From positions 77,903,096 through 77,967,095 of the forward strand of contig NC_080177.1 of the NCBI RefSeq assembly GCF_950295315.1: a DNA stretch of 64,000 nt. Direction: 5' to 3'. Position 1 is the first letter of the stretch; every line of letters begins with the position of its first letter. Made by a program: the position numbers and the translations under genes. This stretch comes from Erinaceus europaeus (Eukaryota; Chordata; Mammalia; Eulipotyphla; Erinaceidae). The notes under the pieces were generated by a model. The model was not told the DNA's origin, searched no databases, and worked only from the letters and a program-made list of their open reading frames with translations. Below, piece after piece: positions 22,381 through 33,900 of this stretch.

Positions 22381-22585
22381 TTTTCCTCCTCCAGGGTTAT
22401 TGATGTTGTTGTTGGAGAGGAGTGGAAGACAGATAATGGGAAAAGACACCTGCAGTCCTGGTTCACTGCCTGTGAAGTGACTCCCCTGCAGGTGGGGAGC
22501 TGGGGGCTCAAACCGGGATCCTCATGCTAGTCCTTGTGCTCTGAGCCTTGTGCTCTTAACCCTCTGCGCTACCGCCCGACCTCCA
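22381..22585 (-). mobile_element. A-ext SINE, internally deleted
   Basis: cctcctccagggttattgat jumps straight to gttgttggagaggagtgg, losing most of the module and tail. Confidence 0.78.
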
Positions 22586-22636
22586 CATTAATTTTTTTTT
22601 TTTTAACTCAATGGGTTTGAGAGGCAGCACAAACAG

Positions 22637-22876
22637 GAGTAGTGCAGCGGGTTAAGCGCAGGTGGAGCAAAGCGCAAGGACCCAGGTAAGGATACCGGTT
22701 GGAGCCCCTGGCTCCCCACCTGCAGGAGACTCGCTTCACAAGCAGTGAAGCAGGTTTGTGGGTGTCTTTATTTTTCTCTCCACCACCACTACCACCACCA
22801 ATAGCCCCCCCCATCTTCCCCTCCTCTCTCCATTTCTGTCCTTTCCAACAACGACATTAATAACAGTAATAGCAAT
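22637..22876 (+). mobile_element. Family A SINE
   Basis: ggagtagtgcagcgggttaa; contains a private ccaccaccactaccaccacc insertion at 22,780-22,799. Confidence 0.82.
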
Positions 22877-22878
22877 TT

Positions 22879-23009
22879 CCACCTGGTCTGGAGAGATAGC
22901 ATAATGGTAATGCAGAACATCTGTGCCTTAACTTTCCTGGCCCCAGGTAGAATTCCCAGTACCACCCTAAGCCAGAGCTGAGCAGTGAGTGCTCTGATAA
23001 ACCAAAAAA
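22879..23009 (+). mobile_element. Family C SINE
   Basis: tctggagagatagcataatg to gagtgctctgataaacc. Confidence 0.83.
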
Positions 23010-23470
23010 CAAACAAACAAAAACAAGCAAGCAATTTGCTTATTTTATGTGACAGACCAAAGTTCTGCTCCAGCACATGATATAGAGAATGGACTTGGGG
23101 CTTCCCCAGTGCAAGTTCAGCATGTGGATTACTGGGCTAGAGACCAAGCGGCCTAAACCTCTGAGGGGTGGGAGAGGAAGGCCTGGTGCCAGAAAAAGTT
23201 AATCTAGTAGGTCTTCACCATACATGTGGCTCAGAAGCTGGGCCCCGGGATCATGAAAGGTGGTGGGGCACCAGAGGATGACACACCTTTACCTGTCCCC
23301 ACTCACGAGCCTGGAGCACTGAGAGTGCACCTTACTACAACAAAGTCCCCGGTCTGACAAAAGTAAAGAAGGAAGAAACCAAGAGTGAACTGAAGTAAAA
23401 CCGACAGGAAATAAACTATTGTTTCTGGACCAATGTTGACCAGTTTTTCTCATTATCAAAGAAACATGGG
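23010..23470. other. Intergenic, unique sequence
   Basis: No gene or repeat recognised. Confidence 0.45.
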
Positions 23471-23640
23471 GGTAGGCAGGCAGTGGGGCCTGGCTTAGGG
23501 CATACAGAGCACAAGGACCCAGGGTCGAGCCCCCAGTCCCCACCGACGGGGGAAACTTTGCGAGTGGTGAAGTATGACTCCAGGTCTCTCCCTCTCTTCT
23601 CGATTTCTGGCTGTCTCTAGCCAATAAATCAAGATAATTT
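23471..23640 (+). mobile_element. Family B SINE
   Basis: gtaggcaggcagtggggcct to tctctagccaataaatcaag. Confidence 0.82.
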
Positions 23641-23693
23641 TTTTTTTAAATAAGCACTTTTAGTATTTATTTTCCCTTTTGTCCTTGTTAATT

Positions 23694-23703
23694 GTAGTTG
23701 TAG
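23694..23703 (+). repeat. Target-site duplication, left copy (Vingi)
   Basis: gtagttgtag, identical to 24,608-24,617. Both copies belong to the tail of a minus-strand family A SINE that reads through once the insert is removed. Confidence 0.85.
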
Positions 23704-24607
23704 CAAAAACGGTATCATCTGTTTTCCATCTACACCATGCCTCGGCCTCGCGTGAGCTTAATGTGCAGCTTGGCGATACGAGAATCCGGCATGAAGCCCA
23801 GCCAGTCTATCTTGGCGTTACTCTCGATCGCACCCTGTCATTTCACGAACATCTCATAAAAACTGCAGCAAAGGTGGGCGCGAGGAATCACATCATTGCA
23901 AGACTGGCCAGCTCCTCATGGGGCGCGAGCGCTTCCACACTCCGATCATCCTCTCTGGCATTATGCTATTCCACTGCAGAACACTGTGCCCCAGGATGGT
24001 TCCGTAGCCCCCATGTCCACTTGGTCGATTCCAAATTATATTCCTCCATGAGGATCATTTCTGGAACCATCCGTTCCACCCCGGTTCCATGGCTGCCAGT
24101 TCTTAGCAACATCGCCCCGCCAGATATTCGTCGGGATGCGGCATCATCTAAGTTCATTTCCTACGTCTACACTCGACAGGACCTGCCAATATACGCGGAG
24201 ATCTTCGCCCACCCTGTCCAACGCTTCACGTCTCGTCACCCAATCTGGTCCCCTACGCCTACACTGAACTTCTCTGTTCCAGACTCTTGGAAACAGAGCT
24301 GGCAGTCAGCTGAGGTCAAGAACAAACACCTCATCACAGACCCCTGCGAGCGTCAACCTGGCTTTGACCTAGCACGTTATGATTGGGCCCTCCTCAATCG
24401 CTATCGAACAGGCCATGGCCGGCGCGCCGCTATGTTCCATCACTGGGGAGCCAGAGACGACCCGAACTGCCCCTGCGGCTCCAGACAGACTATGACCCAC
24501 ATAGTCAACGACTGCCACCTCTCCAGATTCAAAGGAGGTCTCGAAACTTGACATCAGGCTCAACCTGACGCTGCTGACTGGCTACGGAAGAAGGGCAAAC
24601 GCTAGAA
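23704..24607 (+). mobile_element. Non-LTR retrotransposon fragment, Vingi/Ingi-related, C-terminal ORF
   Basis: A 904-bp insert coding almost throughout. The frame, open to 24,551, reads KTVSSVFHLHHAS, then YLGVTLDRTLSFHEHL and SSWGASASTLR, typical of the region just after the reverse transcriptase core in I/Jockey-superfamily elements. A CCHC-like cluster follows (CPCGSRQTMTHIVNDC). A TGA at 24,549-24,551 interrupts it, but the same frame continues for 17 codons (ending WLRKKGKR) to TAG at 24,603-24,605, so only one nonsense codon separates it from the natural end. The endonuclease and RT core are absent through 5' truncation. There is no poly(A) tail. Hedgehogs are the reported mammalian hosts of the Vingi clade; assignment to it is by resemblance. 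Confidence 0.85.
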
Positions 24608-24617
24608 GTAGTTGTAG
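24608..24617 (+). repeat. Target-site duplication, right copy (Vingi)
   Basis: Second copy of gtagttgtag; the host SINE resumes here. Confidence 0.85.
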
Positions 24618-24833
24618 TTATTATTGTTATTGATGTCATTGTTGGATAGGACAGAGAGAAATGCAGAGAGGAGGGGAAGACAGAGGGGGAGAGAAAGATA
24701 AACACCTGCAGACTTGCTTCACCGCTTGTGAAGCGACTGCCCTGCAGGTGGGGAGCCGGGGACTCGAACTCGGATCCTTACGGTGGTCCTTGTGCTTTGC
24801 GCCACATGTGCTACTGCCCAACTCCCAATAAGC

Positions 24834-25022
24834 TGTTTTTTTAAGTTAGCTTTTATTAGAACAGAGAGAAATCGGAGGTAGGGGGAGAGAGCAGGAAAGA
24901 GACACTTACAGCACTACTTCACTCCTCATGAAACTGTCATCCCCTGACGGGTTGAGAGCTGGGACTCAAACCCACATCCTTTGCATGGCAATGTTTGCCC
25001 TCAATCAGGTGCACTGCCATTT
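24834..25022 (-). mobile_element. Family B SINE, diverged
   Basis: agaacagagagaaatcggag to tcaggtgcactgccat. Confidence 0.72.
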
Positions 25023-25385
25023 TGCAAAACTGAGAATTTTCACGTTACCAACTACTGTGCTTACTGTAAACCAGTAATTCCTCCCCCAAATTAAAACATA
25101 TATTTCAGAAGAAAGTTATACTGCATGTTTCAATTAGGATAAAGCTACAGTACTGGATGAAGGCGGTCAAATGTTAACTCAAGTAAATCACTTAACACTG
25201 GCTTACATGGGAAGTCATCAGAAATACAAGATCCCAAGACCCTTTTGTTTTTTGGTCTGTATTTTAACATGATACGCCAATTGGTTCAAATATATGCATT
25301 TGAATTTTAAGATAAAACTACTTCAAGCTATCTTTTTCCCTGTAAACGTGTGTAATTATAGGAAAGTATGTGTTTTTTTAAATAT
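25023..25385. other. Intergenic, unique AT-rich sequence
   Basis: No feature recognised. Confidence 0.45.
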
Positions 25386-25463
25386 ATATACACACACACA
25401 CACACACACATATATTCCCTTTTGTTGCCTTTTTTTTTTTTACTGTTGTAGTTATTATTGATG
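25386..25463. repeat. TA/CA microsatellite joined to a family A tail stub
   Basis: tatatacacacacacacaca, then an inverted A tail (cccttttgttgcc, gttgtagttattattgatgg) that stops abruptly. Confidence 0.7.
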
Positions 25464-25589
25464 GAGAGCACTAAATTACTGATGTGTACTTTCTGTATAA
25501 TTTGGTATTAGTCCTTGTCAAAGAGACCTAGGAAGGGAAATTATATTGATGTGAATAAATCCTCATGCTATTAGCTAAATAAAAACCTG

Positions 25590-25908
25590 TAACATAGCCT
25601 AATAGTTATACAAATAACTTTTAAAAATTATCTTTATTTGATAGAGACAGCCAGAAATCGAGAGGGATGGGGGAGATAAGGGAGAGAGACAGAGACACCT
25701 GCAGCCATGCTTTCACCACTCACAAAGTTTTACCTCTGCAGGTGAAGACCGATGGCTTGAACCTGGGTCCTTGCACACTGTTATGTGCTCAACCAGGTGC
25801 GCCACCACCTGGCTCCAGCAAATGATTTTCATACCTGATGTGAGGTTCCAAGATTAATCCCGAGCACTACCATAGGAGTTGATCTCTCTCATTAAAGATC
25901 AAAATAAA
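25590..25908 (+). mobile_element. Family C SINE split by an inverted family B SINE
   Basis: C left part (agcctaatagttatacaaat) to about 25,615; inverted B at 25,622-25,816; C resumes with aatgattttcatacctgatg. A near-copy of caaataactttt borders the B insert on both sides. Confidence 0.78.
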
Positions 25909-26232
25909 AATAACCTTCCATAATCCCTTAGAAACAGTAATATGGTAAATGAAGATTAAACAGGCACAAAAAAACCTACTTCAACAAGTTATTAGCCTGG
26001 AGAATCAACCCGAAAACAAGCTAGTTAAATAAAGGTGTAAATGCAAAGAAGGCAGAATTCAAAACCCTAGAACATACAGGAAAGAAGTCTCTCCATAGAT
26101 GTACAATGAATATCAATACAAAATACATTGTGTCTTTGAACGTCAGTTACCAATGTCATGAAAATCAAGTTCATGAAAAATAAGCCCATGTATTTAAGTT
26201 TTCTATGCACCACACAATTACAACATGATGCC
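25909..26232. other. Intergenic/RBM25 3' flank, unique
   Basis: AT-rich; no repeat recognised. Confidence 0.45.
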
Positions 26233-27276
26233 ATTTATTTAACAAGACTCTGAAAGAATTGAGTCCCCAAGATCAAATATATACATTTTTAATATCTGAA
26301 TTATTTACATAATGGAACCATGTCATGGTCCAAAGTTAAGAACAGTGTATTCAAATGTTTTTTTTATTTTTTTTTTAAAAAAAAAAGCTAAAAAAAATCT
26401 ATTACCTCAAGCTTAGATATGTTTTTATAATGCCCCCTCACTCTTAACCTTTTAAATAAATACTTAGATGTGGGGATAACTTTAACTGTTTTATATGAAG
26501 AACTGCTTGTTAGGTTTTACGGTAGTTTTGCTCCCTGGTGAAGCTCTAATCTACAATAAAGCCCCAGTATGTCTCAAAGCACAGCATCCATATATTTTTA
26601 GACTTTGATGAGCAGAGGTAAGCAACATATAAGTGCATATACACACAAACAAGATATAAACATTTTACAAAAGAAAAAATACCCTTTGTAAAAAAAAAAA
26701 AAAAGATTTACTTTGTCTTTGAAATTTAGATGGAAATTTTGTAAACTCCTATGCTGAACTCATTGTATTTTAGCTTGCCAAGACTTTAAAATCTCCACAT
26801 TTTATCAGTAGTTTTATAGGTTTTGTTTTGACAAAGGGGTTACCAGAGTCATATTAAAATCAAATAAAATTAAAATAAAGCTCTCCAGAATCAAAAGACC
26901 TGGCTTACTCCTGAACAATGAATTTAGGGGAAAGCCATTCAAAAAGAGAGCTGAAGCAGGTAGCCAGCCATGGGGGAAGCCTAGCCCATTAAAGACTGAC
27001 TAGTCACAAGTAAACTGTGCTCTGCTAGATTAATAGCCTAATTACCCCAGACACCAGGGTTGGCACAGGACTTTCTTTCCTTCGTGTTTCTACATCTTAA
27101 TTAGAAAACATCTATAGGAGCTCTCCAAAGCACATTTAAAAAAGCATGATTGAGTGGGAGTAGATAGCATAATGGTTATGCAAGGAGACTTATGCCTGAG
27201 CCTCCAGTCCCAGGTTCAATTCCCTGCACCATCATAAGCAAGAGCTAATCAGTGCTCTGGTTTAAAAGAAAAAAAA

Positions 27277-27323
<47 letters not shown>

Positions 27324-27893
27324 CAAAAAGGAAAAGTACAATTTTTAAGCATACATTCACACAAGCGCATTCATACAGAGACTTAGGAAGAATGGGCAGT
27401 TTGCTAATTTACACTCAAAAAAATTAAAATATGTGTTCATGAGGGCTGGCTTTCCTTATCTGATCAAGAGGGAAAAGGTAATAAACATGACAGGTATTCT
27501 TTGAATTAAAATCATTCACATTGGCTCCTATATAATACAGCTCAATATTAAGTGCAATTCTGCGAAAAGAATTGGGGAGTCATTTTAATATTTACAAGGA
27601 ACAAATCAGCAGAACAAGATTATAGCAGATAGGCTGTGTACAGCTGTGGCTTATAAAACGTAGCAGTTACTTGTACCTGGTGAGTATAAAGAGAACCAAA
27701 GCAGGACTCAGATGACTTTACACCAAAGGAGTACATAGGGATCAAGAAATTAGAGGACAAAAAATTCACATTTTCTACAGTTAAAAAAAAAAAATTACAG
27801 ATGTCACAATGTCTTTGAAGACAAAGGAAATTTAAAGTCTTCTGAAGGGTGGGAAAGAAGAAATCTGAAAAGGAACGTTATGTGTAGAAAGTT
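26233..27893 (-). other. RBM25: Probable RBM25 3' UTR and 3' flank
   Basis: AT-rich, largely repeat-free DNA follows the stop codon, interrupted by one family C SINE with an AAAG tail (27,150-27,322). On the minus strand AATAAA hexamers occur at 26368-26363 and 26239-26234, giving a possible 3' UTR of about 1.5-1.7 kb. Which is used, if either, cannot be told from sequence. Confidence 0.4.
27150..27322 (+). mobile_element. Family C SINE with (AAAG)n tail
   Basis: gtagatagcataatggttat core; aagaaagaaagaaagaaaga tail of about 50 bp. It lies antisense in the likely RBM25 3' UTR. Confidence 0.85.
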
Positions 27894-27986
27894 TTACTTC
27901 ACAAGACCAATTTTCTTGGCTTCAGTTTCGTATATCAGTAATCTCCACATTTTGACAATAAAAACTTCTGCTTCTTCATCAAGTAC
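27894..27986 (-). CDS. RBM25: RBM25 last coding exon: end of PWI and stop
   Basis: Thirty codons [17 protein letters not shown] to KKIGLVK, then TAA at 27896-27894. The acceptor is ttttctag. The last helix of the PWI domain ends at the natural C-terminus. The 3' UTR continues to lower coordinates. Confidence 0.96.
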   Translation of the reverse strand, partial: VLDEEAEVFIVKMWRLLIYETEAKKIGLVK

Positions 27987-30900
27987 CTAGAAAAGAGAAA
28001 AACAATAATGAATGCAATCTCAACATCTTCCAAAAATAGTGATTGGTATAATCCCACTCCAGGTGTAACAGTCCCCAATAAAGTGCCCAAACGTAGATAT
28101 ACTCCAGGTTCCCTGAGATAGAGCATATGTTCACACGTGCACATAAACTAGGGAAAAATATATACTCAAAAGCAGAAGTACACAAAAGCCTGCAGGGAAT
28201 ACCCCCAACACTTCATAGAACTACCTATGAGCATTAACTATTAATTCAGGGTAGGGATAGTGATCAAACACGGGGTCTGCACTCTACCAGTGAAGCAACG
28301 CCTTGACCCAATTTAACTTACTTATAAGCAGAGTAACACTCCAGTATAAATGGAGTTCTACCGTCTCTATCTTTGGTGCTCTCCTGTGGAGCTGGGAATC
28401 AAACCCAAGTCTTCAGGCATGGAAGGCATGTAAAACTATCTGTGGTCCACCAAAGTTTCATTTACTTTTTTTTTTTAGGATTTTTTTTAAAGAAAACATT
28501 TGTTTACTTATTTATTCCCCTTTGTTGTCTTTGTTGTTTTACTGTTGTCGTCGCCGATGGATAGGAAAGAGAGAAATGGAGAGAGGAGGAGAAGACAGAG
28601 GGGGGAGAGAAAGATAGACACCTGCAGACCTGCTTCACCGCCTGTGAAGTGACTCCTCTGCAGGTGGGGAGCCGGGGGCTCAAACCAGGACCCTTATGCT
28701 GGTCCATGTGCTTTGCGCCACGTGGGCTTAACCTGCTGCGCTACCACCCAACTCCCTTCATTAACTTTTAATAAAAGGTCTTCAAATAGATCTGGATCTC
28801 ATGAGTACTGGATAGAGTAGTACATGCAAATAGTAATAATAAAAAAAAACTCAGCAACCTTCCTCTGTCTACCATATACTGACACTATAGTATTTTCCTT
28901 ATTAACTTTATTCTAACTTTTAATTCTACAGATGCTACTTATTTAAGGCTAGGAAAATCTCCTAAGCAAATAAAATACATAATTAACCAGAAACAGATGC
29001 ACAACTACATAACTAAATACAGAATAGCTCTCCTCAACAAAACAACCTTCTAATCTCATCACATCTTATTATCTATGGGACAGTAAATTAAATATTAAAG
29101 AACATATATAAAGCATTCAATACATTAACTAAAACACAGCAGACCAAACAGTAAACATGAGGCATCTCCCCGAGTCAGTCAATCAAATTGTGTTCCTATT
29201 AGAGGTATCGTGGTCCCACTTAAAATTCCTGTCCTGACCTTCAGATATTTAGCTCTTTACCTCGGTAATTCACTTAGTCAAGACAGTCTTGACTAAGCTC
29301 CAAATTATCTCTTCAAGCTGTATGTAAATACTGCCACAACTCTGGTGAAGCAGTTTAAGATGATCTTAAGTGTATCAGAGCTCAGGTTAGCAGGAGCTCA
29401 GCTGGCTGGTTACCTGATTTGTGGTGCGCACAATCAAGGCTGAGTCTGGCCCCCCGAGTGTGGACTAGAGAAAGTTCTGGTGCTGTGGAACCTTCCCATG
29501 ACTCTCCCTGTCGCTGAAAAATGTGGTTCAGGGCTCAAACCTGAATTCCTTGTATGCAATAATGAGGTACTGCTTCAGCAATGAACATCTACCTTTAAAT
29601 ATAAAGTGGGGTCAAATAAAGTTTCTTTGCCTTAGAGCTCTCCATTTAGGCAGGAAATAACAATGCTCCTCCCAGCATCTTCAAAGCTCAAAATACAAAT
29701 TCACTAGTCACCTGTCCTCTTAAAATTTGAGCTTAATGTTTATTTTCCCTGAGTCAACTTCCCACTGATGCCTTTCCATTCTGTCCCCTACAACCTTATC
29801 CTTTAGACTAACCACCCTTTAAAAAATGTCTTCTGATCTTAACCTTTGTGAAAAAGTGTTACACTCTCACTAATGAACACTCACTCTGTCAGCTGTTTGC
29901 TGTATTTCTCTCCAAAACCCATGCCAACATGGAGAAATTTCAAAGTACATGCACATGACCCACTAGTATCCTTTGCTTAAGTAGCACTTTCCAAGGTCAA
30001 AATCTATTTTGTACCTTGGCAATCATCTGGACAATTGTGCTTTATGTATTCTTCTAGATTCTCTCTCTGAATATAGTCTCTTTTTCCATTTCCCAATACT
30101 CCTGGCAAAAATTCATTGGAGCCATCATTCCCATACACATTCAAGTGAGCTGACTTGTTATTTTCTTCTCTTCAACCACTTGCCTCACTTTACCATGTAT
30201 AAAGGCATGCAATTACTCTAACATCCAAATAAAATACAACTTTCTTTTTTTTTATTTATTTTTTAAACTGGGCTGGGAAGACAGCATAATGGTTATGCAA
30301 AAGCCTTTCAAGCCTGAGGCTCTGAGGTCCTGGGTTCATCCCCCCACCAGCACCCGCAGCATCACCATAAGCCAGAACTGAGCAGTGCTCCGGTCTCTTT
30401 CTCTCTAGGTATCTTTCCTTCTGAGTCTACTCTTTCTCATTCAATTAAAATATATACATTTTTTGGCTTTATTTTGATAGAACAGAGAGAAATTGAGATG
30501 GGTGGGAAGATAGAGAGGGAAAGAACAGAGAGACACCTGCAGCACTGCTTTACCACTTGTGAAGCTTTTGCTCTGCCGGTGAGGATCAGGGGCATGAAAC
30601 TGTGTGCTTGTGCATGGTTATACATGTACTTAACCAGGTGCTCCACCACCTGGCCCTAAAATAAAGCTTTCAATAAGATGTACTGTTTACTGTTCTATCA
30701 GAAAACTGTCCAAGTAAAGTTACATATGAAATCTTCAAGTCTTGGTGTAGATGAGTAATTCCTAAGTGTTCTTATTATCAGAAGCTATATGTCATCCACC
30801 CCCGCTACCTACTTCTCTCTCTCTCTCTCTTTCTTATCCCCCTTATAGCACACAAGCTATGGTATCAACAATGGTCTTCTGGCTAGTAATGTAAGGGCTG

Positions 30901-33900
30901 CTGTTCCAGGTTGACTTGGGTTTTTAGCACACTGCTCTTCCCATTCAGCACTGGGTTTTCTAAGTATATGAACAAATTGCAGATTTAGTTGTATACACAA
31001 ACACCAAAGGTAGCAGGAGACTGATAAAAAGGGAAAAATCTAATTTAGTTTTGTATACCTTGCTATGAGAACCTTTGTTTTTCCCCAAATGCATATTCAA
31101 ATATTAACTCAGATATATAGATTCTGGAACTGGTAGAAAACCAAGGACTAAGAAATAAGTATGTTCATATTGATCCTAATTATAATCAACAGCTGTAGCC
31201 AGGTGGTGTCAAACCTGGTTAAGCGATCACATTACAGTGAGCCATGGTCTAGTTTCAAGCCCCAGGTCCCTATCTGCAGAGAGAAAGCATCACAAGTGGT
31301 GACATAGCACTGCAGGTGCCTCTCTAGCTCCTCCTTAACCCCTCAATTTCTGTCTCTCATAAAAAAAACCAAAAAAACCCAACAGTGATAGGAGTCTGGA
31401 GGTAGCACAGCAAGGTAAGCACGCATGGCGTGAAGCCACAGTGCAAGGATCGGTTGACCGATGTAAGGATCCCTGTTTGAGCCCCCGGCTCCCCACCTGC
31501 AGGGGAGTCACTTCACAGGCAGTGAAGCAGGTCTGCAGGTGTCTGTCTTTTTCTCTTCCCCTCTGTCTTTCCTTCCTCTCTCCATTTCTGTGTCCTATCC
31601 AACAATGATGACATCAATAACAGCAACAACTACAATAATAAAAAAACAAGGGCAACAAAAGGGAAAATAAATAAATACAAAACAAAAACAAAAACAATGG
31701 TCACTTACCATGGCAACATCATCTAATATGCTCTGAGGTGAACTATGAGCCATAACCTAAGAGAGACAGATACATAATTGTTACTATGAAAACAGAAGAT
31801 TAACAATGCAGTCAGAAAAATTAATTCCCACACTCTCAAAGTCATACAGAAATTTTTTGTGTGTGTGTGTGGCTTAAGAATCTTTCCATAAAATTATGTA
31901 ATTCCTAAAATCCTGCTACCTTTAATGAAATTTTCACCATAACTCAGAACCTAAATTTCTGGTCTTTAACTCAAATCCAGATATTCACCTTAAAGTACAG
32001 TATTTGCAAGTAGAAAGTGCTACCTAAACTTGCTATTACTAATATTAGAAAAAAAGAGGCATAAGATAGAAAATAGCATCTCCTTAAAAGGTTGTTATAG
32101 GGAGCCGGGCAGTAGCACAGCAGGTTCAGTGCAGGTGGTGCAAAGTGCAAGGACCAGCGTAAGGATCTGCTATAGGGAGGTCGCTTCGCAGGCAAGTGTC
32201 TTTCTCTCCCCGCCCCGTTCTTCCCCTCCTCTCTCCATTTTGATCTGTCCTAACCAACAATGACATCAATAGCAACAATAAAAAAACAAGGGCAACAAAA
32301 AAATGGGAATTAAAAAAAAAAAAAGGTTGGGAGTTGGGCTGTAGCGCAAGGGGGGTTAAGCGCACATAGCACAAAGCACAGGGACCGGCTTAAGGACCCT
32401 GGTTCGAGACCCCGGCTCCCCACCTGCAGGGGAGTTGCTTCACAGACAGTGAAGCAGGTTTGCAGGTGTCTCTCTTTCTTTCCCTGTCTTCTCCTCCTCT
32501 CTCCATTTCTCTCTGTCCTATCTAACAATGAAGACATCAATAACAACAATAATAACTACAACAACAATAAAAAAAATAACAAGGGCGGGAGTTGGGCGGT
32601 AGTGCAGGGGTTAAGCGCACGTGGCGCAAAGAACAAGGACTGGTTAAGGATCCCAGTTTGAGCCCCCGGCTCCCCACCTGCAGGAGAGTCACTTCACAGG
32701 TGGTGGGTGAAGCAGGTCTGCAGGTGTCTTATCTTTCTCTGCCCCTCTCCGTCTTCCCCTCCTCTCTCCATTTCTCTGTTCTATGCAACAGTAACATCAA
32801 TAACAACAACAATAACTACAACAACAATGAAAAACAACAAGGGCAACAAAAGGGAAAATAAATAAATATTTAAAAAATAAAAAAAAAAACAATAACAAGG
32901 GCAACAAAAATAAAATAAATACATAAATTTAATTTTTTTTTTTTTTTTTTTTTAACCAGAGCACTGCTCAGCTCTGGTTTATGGTGGTGCAGGGGATTGA
33001 ACCTGGGACTTCGGAGTCTCAGGCATGAGAGTCTATTTGCATAACCACTATGCTATCTACCCCTGCCCAAAAATTTTTTTAAAAATGTTGTCATAGTATC
33101 CCAATCCGAAAACGACGGAAGGATATAGTATACTTTAATGGCTACTAAAAAACACAAGTTGTATAGGTTTGTTCTCTTTATTATTATCCATGGTTAATAT
33201 ATAGTGTTTCCTCAAACCACAAGTTCATCATATACAAAGATTTTGATAATTTTGTGCTAAGATTGTTGATTAAAGAAATCAAGTTATGTAATGCGAACAA
33301 ATTTAGCACTGCAAAAGTTTTTATTTAGAAGGCGTCTAGTATTTAAACTACGAACAAATATTGGGGATAGAGGAAGCAAAATACTAACCTTGGAACACAC
33401 AAAGTCAACTAGTGTAGCTTCTTCTTCACCTATGTACTCGATGATTTTTTTATTGATCCATGGTCTAATTCGTCTTTCCATCAGTATCTGCAAAAGCAAG
33501 TATGGTCACTAAACAGTATCCGTAAGAACCTGTACCATACGGTGTCCTGACCACTAAAATACAGTAATTCCAGGGCCATTCACAAGTTGAACTATGAGAA
33601 GTATGCATGAAAAATGTCATTTCTGAAGACTTCAAGACTCACCAAGAATGTCCCCAACTGGCTAACAGATTTCATGGTCATTACACTTTGCCCAATGCCA
33701 AGTCACATTACCATCCATGGCTGTCATTAACACAGTCAACTGAAGGCCAGCAGGACAGTTCACCTGGGAGTTCTGCCATGCATGTGACCCAGGGTCAAAC
33801 TCGTTTTATCTACCTGATAAAAATTAGCTAGAGTGGTGAAAACCCAGTGATGATTCCACCCCACCCAGTCCCCCACCATAGAAATCTCTGAGTATGTATG

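Larger units (their letters stand above)
23660..24827 (-). mobile_element. Family A SINE split by the Vingi insertion
   Basis: Tail part 23,660-23,703 (tatttattttcccttttgtc); the rest at 24,608-24,827 (ttattattgttattgatgtc to actgcccaactccc). The two join correctly when the 904-bp insert and one copy of the 10-bp repeat are removed. Confidence 0.88.

Noticed and set aside
23679..23703. ATG at 23,679 as start of the Vingi frame
   Set aside because: It lies in the SINE outside the insert; the element is 5'-truncated and has no start of its own here.
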